DNA of 64,000 nt from a gamma proteobacterium symbiont of Taylorina sp. (GTDB lineage Bacteria; Pseudomonadota; Gammaproteobacteria; GRL18): NCBI GenBank assembly GCA_025655455.1, contig JAHXIV010000013.1, positions 181,264 to 245,263 on the forward strand. Reading direction: 5' to 3'. Positions 30,224 through 38,836 of this stretch are shown here, one piece after another. The number at the start of each line of letters is the position of its first letter. The first letter of the stretch is position 1. The notes under the pieces were generated by a model, which was given only the letters and a program-made list of their open reading frames with translations, was not told the origin of the DNA and did no database searches. The translations under genes were made by a program, and so were the position numbers.

Positions 30224-30624
30224 TATATATTTTGTCTGTCAGACAACTTTTCCAGAATATGAGTCATATTCTCTATATTAACCGGCTTTCTCAAATAACT
30301 GTCACAAAGCGCAATCAGCTCATCAGTGCCCAGTTCAGGGGAACCGGTCATTGCCGCAATATAAACATCATTATCAATGGATCTGATGGCCTGAATTAAT
30401 TCCCAGCCCGTTGACTTCGGCATTTTAATATCAGTAAAAACAACATTATAATGCCCATATTCCTTAAACATCCGCAGAGCCTCTTCCCCGTCAATTGCAG
30501 TATCTACCTTGTTAAAGAATTTTTTCATAAACTGTAATGAGCCGTCCAGCACAGCTTCCTCATCGTCAACCACCAGAACATGAAGTCCCTGTAACTTGTC
30601 ACGCATTGTTTTCATATCCGGCAT
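30223..30624 (-). CDS. Stand-alone receiver domain protein
   Basis: 133 residues consisting only of a CheY-like receiver: acidic pair in VLVVDDEEAV, acceptor Asp in VVFTDIKMPKSTG, Thr in AAMTGS and Lys in YLRKPVN. There is no output domain. It lies between the Cache-PAS kinase and the REC-HD-GYP gene, overlapping the latter by one base. It may act as a phosphate sink or as an intermediate between kinases and the HD-GYP regulator. A paralogue in the same relative position is at 44350. Confidence 0.92.
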   Translation of the reverse strand: MPDMKTMRDKLQGLHVLVVDDEEAVLDGSLQFMKKFFNKVDTAIDGEEALRMFKEYGHYNVVFTDIKMPKSTGWELIQAIRSIDNDVYIAAMTGSPELGTDELIALCDSYLRKPVNIENMTHILEKLSDRQNI

Positions 30625-30645
30625 TCAACACATCCTTATTCTAAA

Positions 30646-32757
30646 CTAAGCAACCGGAATCTCGATCCGCATACAGATTCCATCTTCAACATTCTCTATA
30701 CTGATTGTACCATTTAAATGTTTCTCTACAATGGTTTTTGACATATAAAGCCCCAGTCCCGCCCCATTTTTTTTATCTTTCGTGGAAAAATATGGCTCAA
30801 ATATCTTGTCGATAATGGCTTTATCAATCCCTCCGCCATTATCACAAATCGTAGTTATAATATGCTCTGCTGCATCGTGAATCACTACATCAATTCTGCG
30901 ATCTTTAGTACGATTCTCCAGCAAAGCCTCTTTGGAATTTTTCAGCAGATTGATATAAACCTGTAATAATTCACGAGAAAAGGTGGTGATCTTACGACAA
31001 TTATTATTTTTGACAGACAAAGTGATCAGACTATTTTCCAGACTTTTACCAATAATGGTCTCGGCCTCAGCCATCACGTCTCCCAGTTCAACTTCATCAG
31101 TTTCTTTATTGGGACGGAAAAAATTACGAAAATCATCAATTGTCTGTGACAGATGATCTGTCTGTTTTAATATACTCTGCGCATATTCTTTAAAGGCAGG
31201 TGTTGAAACATCATCCAGTTCAATATCCACCAGCATATTATTGGCTCCCATGGCAATTACCGTAATGGGCTGACGCCATTGATGGGCAATCATACCAATC
31301 ATCTCTCCCATAGCAGCATGACGGGACTGGGCAATCATGATTTCTTCTTGTTCATGCAGTTCCAGCTCTAATTGTTTGAGCTGAGAAATATCAGTATGGA
31401 AACCCACCATACGAATTGCATGACCATTTTGGTCAAAAATAGTCTTGCCGCGAGCCAGTATCCACATCCAGTGCCCGTCTTTGTGTTGCAGACGGTGAAT
31501 ATTTTCTAATAAGCGACCTGGTTCCTGCTGAGCCTGTAATACTTCACGTTTAGCTTGATCAATATCATCAGGGTGTACCCGAACTGACCATGATTTATAA
31601 TCATTATTTAGTTCTTTATCGGTATAACCCAGCATTGATTTCCATTTTTTTGAGAAAAACACCTTATTGCTGTTAAGATCCCAGTCCCACAGACCATCCT
31701 CGGTACCATTGATAGCATATTCATATTGTTCCCGTGTTTCATCCAGCCGGTAAACCACCCGTGCAATAATCCATGCCACATAGATCAATAAACTCAAAGT
31801 AATAAAACCAATGAATAAAGTCCAGTTTCTTAATTCTTTGATTGATGCATAGGCTTCATCTGTATCCTGCTTGACCACCAGACCCAAACGTGAAAAAGGG
31901 AGATAACGCCAGGCCGCCAGTACCTCATTACCACGATAGTCAGTAACAATTCCAGTGCCTGAATCACCCTGAACGGCTTTCTGAATAGCGATGCCATTAG
32001 CTGAACCTGAAGGTACAGACTGCTTAAATGCCGTTTTTGGATCATGACGTAGCAGATTAAGAAAAAGTGCTTTTCCTGCAACTTGTGAAGCAATAATTAC
32101 CTCACCGGTTTGCCCCAAGCCACTATAGCTCTGAAGTAATTGATACATTTCAGTGGTATCGATCTGAATAGCCAGAACACCGATAATTTTTCCCTCATAA
32201 AGTATGGCATCAGCCATAAAAGCTGCCGGTTCAAGCGAGGGTTCATAATAGTGAAAATCTGACATACCTGAGTCACTAAAATTTAAGGCACTCTTAAATA
32301 CTTTAGCCAGCTCACTATGTTTATAGGGACCACTGATAAGATTGGTATTTAGATCAACTTCTTTTCTGATAGAAAAAATAATATCACCCTCAGGTGTAAT
32401 CATAAAAATGTCATAAAAATGGTTCGTATCAAGTAACGGAGCTAAAAACTGATCATATGATTTTGCCTTTTGAATAAAATATGGAGAATTGATGCCCTTT
32501 TCCAGATAGGCAGCAAATAACCTGGGGGCTTTTTCAGACAATAATGAATTACTCGAAACTCGTCTGAGTTCCTTTCTGGTATGAAAAAACTCATGGTGAA
32601 TACTGATGGCCTGGCGTTTGGCATGAACTTTCAGATCATCCAGTATTTCATTTTGAATTGTCACAACTGCATGCTTATAGTTCATATAACTGACAATCAC
32701 AAAGGGAAGCAATCCTGCCAGCAGCAGCAATAGAGTGACTTTTTTTACAATAGTCAT
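30646..32757 (-). CDS. Sensor histidine kinase: Cache - PAS - HisKA - HATPase
   Basis: 703 residues. An N-terminal helix (about 5-22) and a second (about 312-332) enclose a periplasmic double-Cache-like domain. A PAS_3-type domain (YAINGTEDGLWDWDL, VHPDDIDQAKREV) follows. The H-box is MIAHQWRQPITV in the block SRHAAMGEMIGMIAHQ. The ATPase domain is intact: LLKNSKEAL, ICDNGGGID and GAGLGLYMSKTIVEKHL. One base separates it from the upstream binding-protein gene, so it may read that protein's ligand state. It is one of five kinases in this region sharing an almost identical core. Confidence 0.92.
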   Translation of the reverse strand: MTIVKKVTLLLLLAGLLPFVIVSYMNYKHAVVTIQNEILDDLKVHAKRQAISIHHEFFHTRKELRRVSSNSLLSEKAPRLFAAYLEKGINSPYFIQKAKSYDQFLAPLLDTNHFYDIFMITPEGDIIFSIRKEVDLNTNLISGPYKHSELAKVFKSALNFSDSGMSDFHYYEPSLEPAAFMADAILYEGKIIGVLAIQIDTTEMYQLLQSYSGLGQTGEVIIASQVAGKALFLNLLRHDPKTAFKQSVPSGSANGIAIQKAVQGDSGTGIVTDYRGNEVLAAWRYLPFSRLGLVVKQDTDEAYASIKELRNWTLFIGFITLSLLIYVAWIIARVVYRLDETREQYEYAINGTEDGLWDWDLNSNKVFFSKKWKSMLGYTDKELNNDYKSWSVRVHPDDIDQAKREVLQAQQEPGRLLENIHRLQHKDGHWMWILARGKTIFDQNGHAIRMVGFHTDISQLKQLELELHEQEEIMIAQSRHAAMGEMIGMIAHQWRQPITVIAMGANNMLVDIELDDVSTPAFKEYAQSILKQTDHLSQTIDDFRNFFRPNKETDEVELGDVMAEAETIIGKSLENSLITLSVKNNNCRKITTFSRELLQVYINLLKNSKEALLENRTKDRRIDVVIHDAAEHIITTICDNGGGIDKAIIDKIFEPYFSTKDKKNGAGLGLYMSKTIVEKHLNGTISIENVEDGICMRIEIPVA

Positions 32758-32758
32758 A

Positions 32759-34066
32759 TTATCGTTCTCCCTGTGCGTTCAGCAAGGATTTTGCCCACTG
32801 TTCGTCCCAGCCATTATAGAAAGACTGCAGTAAGTGTTCCCATTGATTTTTTGTACGACTGGGGGGATAGATAATAGGAGTCACCCTTTTATCAGACTGC
32901 CATACCATCTTAAAACTACCGTCACCCTGTACTCTGCCAAGCCGGGACTTTTTCCACACATGTCTATTATGACTGGCAATATAGACCATCCCTTGAGGGG
33001 CACGATAACTTTCACTTAAAGTAGCTGAGAGCACATCAGTAATAGTAATATTACCAACATTGTTAACTGCATTAGCCCAGAGATTGACTGCGATATAAGC
33101 AGACTCCATTGGATCGCTCAGTATCTGATCCCTTCCAAAGCGCTGTCTGAATGCGTTGATAAAGGCCTTATTCTCATCACTATCGATACTTTGGAAGTAA
33201 TTCCAGGCAGCATAGTGTCCCTGCATATTCTGCACACCAATCTGCATGACCTCCTGCTCAGTCACACTATAGGAAATGACCGGGATCTGCTCAGCACGGA
33301 TGCCGGCTTTATGCAGTGCCTTAAAGAAAGCAATATTGCTTTCACCATTGATAGTATTCAAAATCATATCGGATTTTGATGCTATAATCTGCTCAACTAT
33401 GGCATCAAACTGATCACTGCCCAGCGGCCGATACGCTTCACCAAGCACCTCAGCGCCCAGAGCTTTGGCATAATCATTAATAATGGCATTGGCAGCACGT
33501 GGAAAGATGGTGTCCGAACCCACCAGAAACAGTGTATTACCGAATTTTTCTATCAACCAGTGCAAACCGGGAATGATCTGCTGGCTTGGGTTTGCCCCCG
33601 TATAGATAATATGCTTTGAAATTTCCAGACCCTCGTATTGCAAAGGATAAAACAGCAGATGATTGTGGGCTTCAATAATCGGTTTGATAGTTTTACGACA
33701 GGCGGAAGTCCAACAGCCGAAAATCACCGCCACTTTTTCTTTTGTAATTAATCGCTCGGCCTCTCTGGCAAAGACTGACCAATCTGATTGACCATCGACA
33801 ATAATCGGCTCGATTTGACGCCCCAGCAGACCTCCTGATGCATTGATCTGTTCAATCGCCAGTAACGTAGCATCTGCAACTGAACGTTCACTGATTGCCA
33901 TAGTACCGCTGAGTGAGTGCAGTATCCCCACTTTAATGGGATCTTTGAAAGACATCGGTGCTTTGAGCATAAACCACCCGAACATAAATGCCATCATCAA
34001 CACCGCCAGCAAAACCATCAGGCCGCGTCTTTCAATTGCTTTATTATCAGCACTGCTTGGTTTCAT
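32759..34066 (-). CDS. UrtA/AmiC-like periplasmic binding protein, membrane-anchored
   Basis: 435 residues. An N-terminal hydrophobic segment (about 16-34, MVLLAVLMMAFMFGWFML) may be an uncleaved anchor. The rest is a type I periplasmic-binding fold of the branched-chain amino acid/urea/amide group (VGILHSLSGTMAISERSV, EAERLITKEKVAVIFGCWTS, PLQYEGLE). FGCWTSACRK and LQYEG are typical of UrtA/AmiC-type proteins. No ABC permease or ATPase genes are nearby. Instead it sits between two histidine kinase genes with gaps of 1 and 22 bases, so a sensory role feeding a kinase is more likely than transport. The ligand is unknown; short amides or urea are possible. Confidence 0.85.
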   Translation of the reverse strand: MKPSSADNKAIERRGLMVLLAVLMMAFMFGWFMLKAPMSFKDPIKVGILHSLSGTMAISERSVADATLLAIEQINASGGLLGRQIEPIIVDGQSDWSVFAREAERLITKEKVAVIFGCWTSACRKTIKPIIEAHNHLLFYPLQYEGLEISKHIIYTGANPSQQIIPGLHWLIEKFGNTLFLVGSDTIFPRAANAIINDYAKALGAEVLGEAYRPLGSDQFDAIVEQIIASKSDMILNTINGESNIAFFKALHKAGIRAEQIPVISYSVTEQEVMQIGVQNMQGHYAAWNYFQSIDSDENKAFINAFRQRFGRDQILSDPMESAYIAVNLWANAVNNVGNITITDVLSATLSESYRAPQGMVYIASHNRHVWKKSRLGRVQGDGSFKMVWQSDKRVTPIIYPPSRTKNQWEHLLQSFYNGWDEQWAKSLLNAQGER

Positions 34067-34088
34067 GCTTTGTTTTCTCCCGCTGCGA

Positions 34089-35576
34089 TTACACCTCTGT
34101 TTTTTCCATAATAGGAATCGCTATTTTAAAACATACTCCCTTCTCTTTATTCGCAACCTCAAGACTGCCCTGCAGGTGTTTTTCAACAATGGTTTTAGAC
34201 ATATACAATCCAAGTCCCGTACCAATTGTTTCACCCTTGGTGGTAAAATAGGGATCAAATATCCTGTCAATGATCGCTGTATCAATACCACCACCATTAT
34301 CACAGATGGTAGTAATAACATGCTCATTATCATCAGCTATCAGTACATCAATCCAGCCATTCTCTATTACATTATCAACCAATGCCTCTTTGGCATTTTT
34401 AAGCAGATTAATATAAACCTGCAGTAATTCACGTGAATAGGTTTTTACTATATAACCATTACTGTGTCTGATAGTGAGTTTAATATTACTATGCTCCAGG
34501 CTTTTGCCAATGATTTTTTCAGCTTCATACATCACCTGTTCAAGTCTGACTTCATCTTTTTCTCTATCAGGACGAAAAAAGTTTCTGAAGTCATCAATGG
34601 TGGTGGAAAGGTATTCTGTTTGTTTGAGTATACTATACGACTGATCCTTGATACTCTTATCACTCACATTCTCCAGTTCAACATCTGCCAGCATATTATT
34701 AGCACCCATAGCAATCACTGTAATCGGCTGCCGCCATTGATGCGCTATCATGGCAATCATTTCACCCATAGCAGCATGACGGGATTGCGCCAGCATGATT
34801 TCATCTTTTCTGTGATTTTCCTGTTCCAGTCTGTGCTGTTCGAGCAATGATTTTTTTGCATTGCTATAGGTATAAAATAAACCGATAATAACAATAATAT
34901 AAAAAACCAGATACACAGCTATCAGTTTATAAACCGCACTAGAGGTATCATTATTATATTTTTTCATGGGAATCGTGACAGAAACACCACCACGGATATC
35001 ACCGACTTTATAGCCCTGATGAGCATGGCATTTTAAGCAGGTTTTTTTAACCACCAGTGCTTTCATATAATAGATATAGTCTTGTCCCTCTTTGGCAACA
35101 AACTCATGCAGCTCTGTCTGCTGACCCTGATCAAATAATTTTAAAGCTTTGATTTCCCAGTCACTGGGCTTATTGTTCGGATTGAGTAATTTTAAACTGG
35201 TAATATGCCCTTTTGCACCATACATTCCTTCATAGTCCATCAATTGCCGCAGGGCATAGGCAGGATTCATCAAGGTCAGTTTTTTACCGCTGGTCGTCAC
35301 CAGATCACGGTCTTTGATATGGGCAAGATAAGGATTCGGAGGAGTTCTTTTGGTGGGTGTCACATAAACACCGCCATGACTGGCAATCCACTTTCTGAAC
35401 ATCAGATCTTTAATAAATGAATTTTTGGCATGTTCTAAAGCTGCGCTTTTATGATGTTCAATCTCATGGTAAATCCCCGATGCCAGAGAAATAGTAATCA
35501 CAGCCATTAAAATCAGCAAAATAGAAAGATAGTGCTGTTTTAATTTTTTTTGCTTGAAGGTAATTGATTCATTCAT
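34089..35576 (-). CDS. Sensor histidine kinase with DUF3365 c-type haem domain
   Basis: About 495 residues from MNESITFKQ. A first helix (about 17-37) and a second (about 220-240) bracket a periplasmic DUF3365 (Tll0287-like) domain. This has a single haem-attachment site, KKTCLKCHAHQGYKVGDIRGG. The kinase core has SRHAAMGEMIAMIAHQWRQP, LLKNAKEAL, ICDNGGGID and GTGLGLYMSKTIVEKHLQG. The ORF track start at 35615 adds residues encoded by a GATGCA...TGCATC repeat, so I use the ATG at 35576. It is the first gene of the left array. Haem in the sensor suggests detection of redox state or a gas; this is inference. Confidence 0.92.
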   Translation of the reverse strand: MNESITFKQKKLKQHYLSILLILMAVITISLASGIYHEIEHHKSAALEHAKNSFIKDLMFRKWIASHGGVYVTPTKRTPPNPYLAHIKDRDLVTTSGKKLTLMNPAYALRQLMDYEGMYGAKGHITSLKLLNPNNKPSDWEIKALKLFDQGQQTELHEFVAKEGQDYIYYMKALVVKKTCLKCHAHQGYKVGDIRGGVSVTIPMKKYNNDTSSAVYKLIAVYLVFYIIVIIGLFYTYSNAKKSLLEQHRLEQENHRKDEIMLAQSRHAAMGEMIAMIAHQWRQPITVIAMGANNMLADVELENVSDKSIKDQSYSILKQTEYLSTTIDDFRNFFRPDREKDEVRLEQVMYEAEKIIGKSLEHSNIKLTIRHSNGYIVKTYSRELLQVYINLLKNAKEALVDNVIENGWIDVLIADDNEHVITTICDNGGGIDTAIIDRIFDPYFTTKGETIGTGLGLYMSKTIVEKHLQGSLEVANKEKGVCFKIAIPIMEKTEV

Positions 35577-35598
35577 TTTTTGACCAGTTACACGCATT

Positions 35599-35625
35599 GA
35601 TGCAGTTCGTTGCACTCAGTGCATC
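35599..35625. repeat. GATGCA...TGCATC palindromic element
   Basis: A 27-base element with 6-base perfect ends, of the GATGC(n)GCATC type that often occurs dispersed in bacterial genomes. It overlaps the falsely extended 5' end of the DUF3365 kinase ORF. Confidence 0.5.
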
Positions 35626-35951
35626 CTACAACATGATACCTCTTGAGTAACAAAAAATTGGCACAAATAATTTTAAGCCATTTTAATGTTACTAAAAATA
35701 ATTCGTGCCAATTTATTTGGCTGCGGGCACTTCTAAGTAACAAAAATGTGTCCTCCATCATTTATAGAAATTTTATGTTACTACAAATGATGTTGGCTGA
35801 AGACTCTTGAAGAATTATGAGTATATGTGACCCCGGTTATGCTTAATATTTTGGACTATTTCGAAAAGTCTACTACTTTAGTACAAATTTAACAATGACA
35901 TAGATCGGATATTAGTGTAAGATTTTTTAAACCTATTAGATATTTGTAATA
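35616..35951. other. Divergent intergenic region between DUF3365 kinase and xerC
   Basis: About 336 bases. The left half is filled by the two-module repeat (35641-35803). The right half (about 35804-35951) is AT-rich and should hold the xerC promoter; I see no clear operator or ORF. xerC starts at an ATG preceded by a weak ribosome-binding site. Confidence 0.6.
35641..35803. repeat. Two-module palindromic repeat, copy 1
   Basis: The first 101 bases (35641-35741) match the reverse complement of 55959-56059 at about 98 positions by eye. Module 1 contains AATTGGCACAAATAATTTT with its near-perfect reverse complement AAAAATAATTCGTGCCAATT. Module 2 contains CCATCATTTATAG and CTACAAATGATG. Each module begins with (T)CTxxxGTAAC. 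No ORF is present, so it looks like a non-autonomous (MITE-like) element. Confidence 0.85.
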
Positions 35952-36845
35952 ATGAAAAAAACCATTGAAAAATTTATTCATTATCTTAAAGTTGAACGTC
36001 AACTTTCACCTCATACACTGAGTGCTTATCAACGCGATCTGACTCAGGCTGCAGAATACTTTGCTGAACTGGAGATTGATTGCTGGTTTGGTATTAATAG
36101 CCACCAATATCGTGCCTATATCGCCAGACAGCATCGTAAAAACTGCTCCGGAAAAACAATTCAACGACAACTCTCCTCACTGCGCCGCTTATATGAATTC
36201 CTGATCAAAGAACAACTGGTAACAAACAATCCACTGAAAGGCCTTAAAGCCCCAAAAACCGGGCGTAAGCTGCCCAAAGCACCGGATATAGAACAAATTG
36301 AGCATTTATTACAGAACACTGATAATGATACATTACACGTCAGAGACAGGGCAATGTTTGAGCTGATCTACTCATCAGGCTTGCGCTTATCTGAACTGAC
36401 CGGGGTGGATTGTATTGATATTAAATTTCAGGATAAACAATTAAGAGTGCTGGGTAAGGGTAATAAAGAACGTGAACTCCCTATCGGCAGAAAAGCAATT
36501 GAGGCTTTAAGGCAATGGATAAAAGTCAGAGCTAACCTGGCCAAATCTGACGAACAGGCTCTGTTTGTCTCGCGTTTTGGCACCCGCATCTCACAGCGTG
36601 GTGTACAGCAGCGTCTGGAAAAAATGGCTATCGAACATGGCCTGCCCATTCATCTGCATCCCCACATGTTACGCCATTCCTTCGCCAGTCATCTGCTGGA
36701 ATCCAGTGGTGATCTCAGGGCAGTACAGGAATTACTGGGACATGCCGATATTTCAACCACACAGATCTATACTCATCTGGATTTCCAACATCTGGCTGAA
36801 GTCTATGACAAGGCTCACCCCAGGGCCAGAAAAAAGAAAATTTGA
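35952..36845 (+). CDS. xerC: Tyrosine recombinase XerC
   Basis: 297 residues with the SAM-like N-terminal domain (VERQLSPHTLSAYQRDL) and the catalytic domain. Catalytic residues are visible: Arg in SSGLRLSELTG, Lys in LGKGNKERELPIG, HxxR in HMLRHSFASHLL, His in LLGHADISTT and Tyr in QIYTHLDF. With XerD it resolves chromosome dimers at dif. In related bacteria xerC follows DUF484 directly. Here about 7.3 kb of opposite-strand signalling genes separate them, and REP-like palindromes lie on both outer sides. Typical length and conservation argue for the housekeeping recombinase, not a phage integrase. Confidence 0.95.
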   Translation: MKKTIEKFIHYLKVERQLSPHTLSAYQRDLTQAAEYFAELEIDCWFGINSHQYRAYIARQHRKNCSGKTIQRQLSSLRRLYEFLIKEQLVTNNPLKGLKAPKTGRKLPKAPDIEQIEHLLQNTDNDTLHVRDRAMFELIYSSGLRLSELTGVDCIDIKFQDKQLRVLGKGNKERELPIGRKAIEALRQWIKVRANLAKSDEQALFVSRFGTRISQRGVQQRLEKMAIEHGLPIHLHPHMLRHSFASHLLESSGDLRAVQELLGHADISTTQIYTHLDFQHLAEVYDKAHPRARKKKI

Positions 36846-36880
36846 AAGTTGCTGATTATTCATCTATATTTAGTCTATTC

Positions 36881-36923
36881 GGGGTCAGAGTCAAATGGCA
36901 CAAGCACCATTTGACTCCGCCCC
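36881..36923. repeat. REP-like palindrome related to 28633-28706
   Basis: GGGGTCAGAGTCAAATGG is followed after a short loop by CCATTTGACTCCGCCCC, an imperfect inverted repeat. The arms share the GGGGTCxGAGTCAAATG core with the palindrome at 28633. It ends only a few bases before the candidate TTG start of the next kinase. Confidence 0.82.
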
Positions 36924-36926
36924 CTG

Positions 36927-38834
36927 TTGAATATAACAAAGAATTTATCATTGAAAAAAAACTCTATCACATCCATTAAACACTCAATTCTTCTGCCGCT
37001 CGGGAGTTTTTATATTATTATTGTGGTGTTATTTTTCATGGCCGTTTATTTTATAGAAACAGACAATCAAAAAACCAAATCACTGGAAATTCTAAACAAT
37101 ATCGAACAAAGTTTTTTACGTAAAATAGATGATACTGCTCACCTGCTCTCCAGCCAGATCTATGTGATTGAACAAAGTCAGTGTATTCAAACAGCACTGT
37201 CTCAGGAAAATATATCAGAGCGTAAAAATAAATTACTTTTCTGCAGTCAAAAGTTTTTTTCAATTCTTGAAGATATGTTCCTTGTTACAGAAATCAATTA
37301 TTTTTCTGATAAGCAAAAGTATCTATTGCGTATTAACAATTCAGATGACGAATTTATTGGCGGATATTATGACACTATTCATCAGCCTGATGACTCTTCT
37401 CTTAAACAAGCTAAAGCCGATGGTTTTGTTCAAACCAGAGCTATTAATACCAATGAATTAAGTTATGGAATACAACTCAGCCATGATACTGCTGAAGAAC
37501 AGTCAAAATTAAGACTCGTTACTTCAAGAATAATCAACTCAGAATCTCTGCCCCCTGTCTATATTGAAATTAAGTTAGATATTTCTCTGCTGCTTGACAG
37601 CATTGAAAATACGGAAAATATTTCTTTATTGACCATTATTGAAAAAGAGAAGATGCAGCAGGATCATATTGATAATAAAGTACATCAACATAGTATTAAT
37701 TTTGCTGAATTATCGGGACATACTATTATCTATGGGGAAGATTTTCTCGATATCTCCAATAGCCATGAATTAAATGAACTCAGCCAGCAGCTCAGTAATA
37801 CACAGAAGCAGCAAATCGTTAATCAGATTGTACTGAACGGGGAATACTATAGTGCCGGTAATTTTATTCTACTGGATGAAGGCGGGCATAATATCGGACA
37901 TATTATTTCTCTCCAAAATAATACCAGGGATGTTCAAGCCCTCAATCAGCTCTATTCAGAACTGATTATTATTATCAGTATTTTAAGTCTCACCCTGTTT
38001 TTTATTTTTAATCGTTATCTGAGTCAGATTGATGCCCGTTTAACGACTGCCTATACTGCATTACTGGATGAAATTGAAGAAAATAAAAAAGCCCATGAAC
38101 AAATCAAGGCTCAGGATAAGCTAATTATGGTGCAGTCACGCCATGCAGCCATGGGAGAAATGATCTCCATGATTGCTCATCAGTGGCGGCAGCCGCTCAG
38201 TGTAATTGCGATGCAAGCCAATAATATTCTGGCTGATCTTGAGTTCGATGAACTGCAGGCTCACACACTTAATAAAGAGATGAACGATATACTGCATCAG
38301 ACTCAGCATCTTTCAAAAACCATTGATGACTTTAGAGAGTTTTTCAGGCCCGGAAAGAACAAAGAGGAGTGTCTTGCACAGGATGTGATGGAAGAATGTT
38401 TCACCATTATCGGTAAGAGTCTGGAAAACAATAATATTGAAATACTCAAAAATTATCAAAATGATCGGCTTTTATTAATCTACAGCAGGGAATTATTACA
38501 GGTTTTAGTTAATATAGTGAAAAACGCTAAAGATGTTTTAGTTGAGAAGAAAGAAACTGATCGTCAGCTCAGTGTTGAAATCTTTGAGAAAAAACTTGAA
38601 AAAAATCAATATCTGCAGATTTCTATTACAGATAATGCCGGTGGTGTCAAAGAAGAGCTGCAGCATAAGATATTTGAACCTTATTTTTCAACCAAGGGGG
38701 TTCAGTCCGGTACAGGACTGGGCTTATATATGTCAAAACTGATTATTGAAAAACATATGAATGGAAAAATTGCTGTGCATAATATTAATGATGGTGCACA
38801 ATTTACCATACAATTACCCGTAGACGGGCATTAA
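36927..38834 (+). CDS. Sensor histidine kinase with extracytoplasmic sensor domain
   Basis: About 635 residues. A helix near residues 22-42 and another near 343-365 (LIIIISILSLTLFFIFNRYL) enclose a periplasmic region of about 300 residues, probably Cache-like but not clearly assignable. The core reads SRHAAMGEMISMIAHQWRQPLSV, with IVKNAKDVL, ITDNAGGV and GTGLGLYMSKLIIEKHMNG. The start is uncertain: there is no ATG before the first helix, and TTG codons at 36927 or 36951 are candidates close behind the REP-like palindrome. It overlaps nothing downstream; the next kinase starts 2 bases after its stop. First gene of the right array. Confidence 0.88.
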   Translation: MNITKNLSLKKNSITSIKHSILLPLGSFYIIIVVLFFMAVYFIETDNQKTKSLEILNNIEQSFLRKIDDTAHLLSSQIYVIEQSQCIQTALSQENISERKNKLLFCSQKFFSILEDMFLVTEINYFSDKQKYLLRINNSDDEFIGGYYDTIHQPDDSSLKQAKADGFVQTRAINTNELSYGIQLSHDTAEEQSKLRLVTSRIINSESLPPVYIEIKLDISLLLDSIENTENISLLTIIEKEKMQQDHIDNKVHQHSINFAELSGHTIIYGEDFLDISNSHELNELSQQLSNTQKQQIVNQIVLNGEYYSAGNFILLDEGGHNIGHIISLQNNTRDVQALNQLYSELIIIISILSLTLFFIFNRYLSQIDARLTTAYTALLDEIEENKKAHEQIKAQDKLIMVQSRHAAMGEMISMIAHQWRQPLSVIAMQANNILADLEFDELQAHTLNKEMNDILHQTQHLSKTIDDFREFFRPGKNKEECLAQDVMEECFTIIGKSLENNNIEILKNYQNDRLLLIYSRELLQVLVNIVKNAKDVLVEKKETDRQLSVEIFEKKLEKNQYLQISITDNAGGVKEELQHKIFEPYFSTKGVQSGTGLGLYMSKLIIEKHMNGKIAVHNINDGAQFTIQLPVDGH

Positions 38835-38836
38835 TA

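Noticed and set aside
33843-34427. 194-residue plus-strand ORF
   Set aside because: It lies antisense over the binding-protein and DUF3365-kinase genes, which have clear domain motifs; its translation shows no family pattern.
35952-36845. xerC as a phage or element integrase
   Set aside because: Length, motifs and the link to dapF-DUF484 fit the housekeeping recombinase; no phage genes are nearby.
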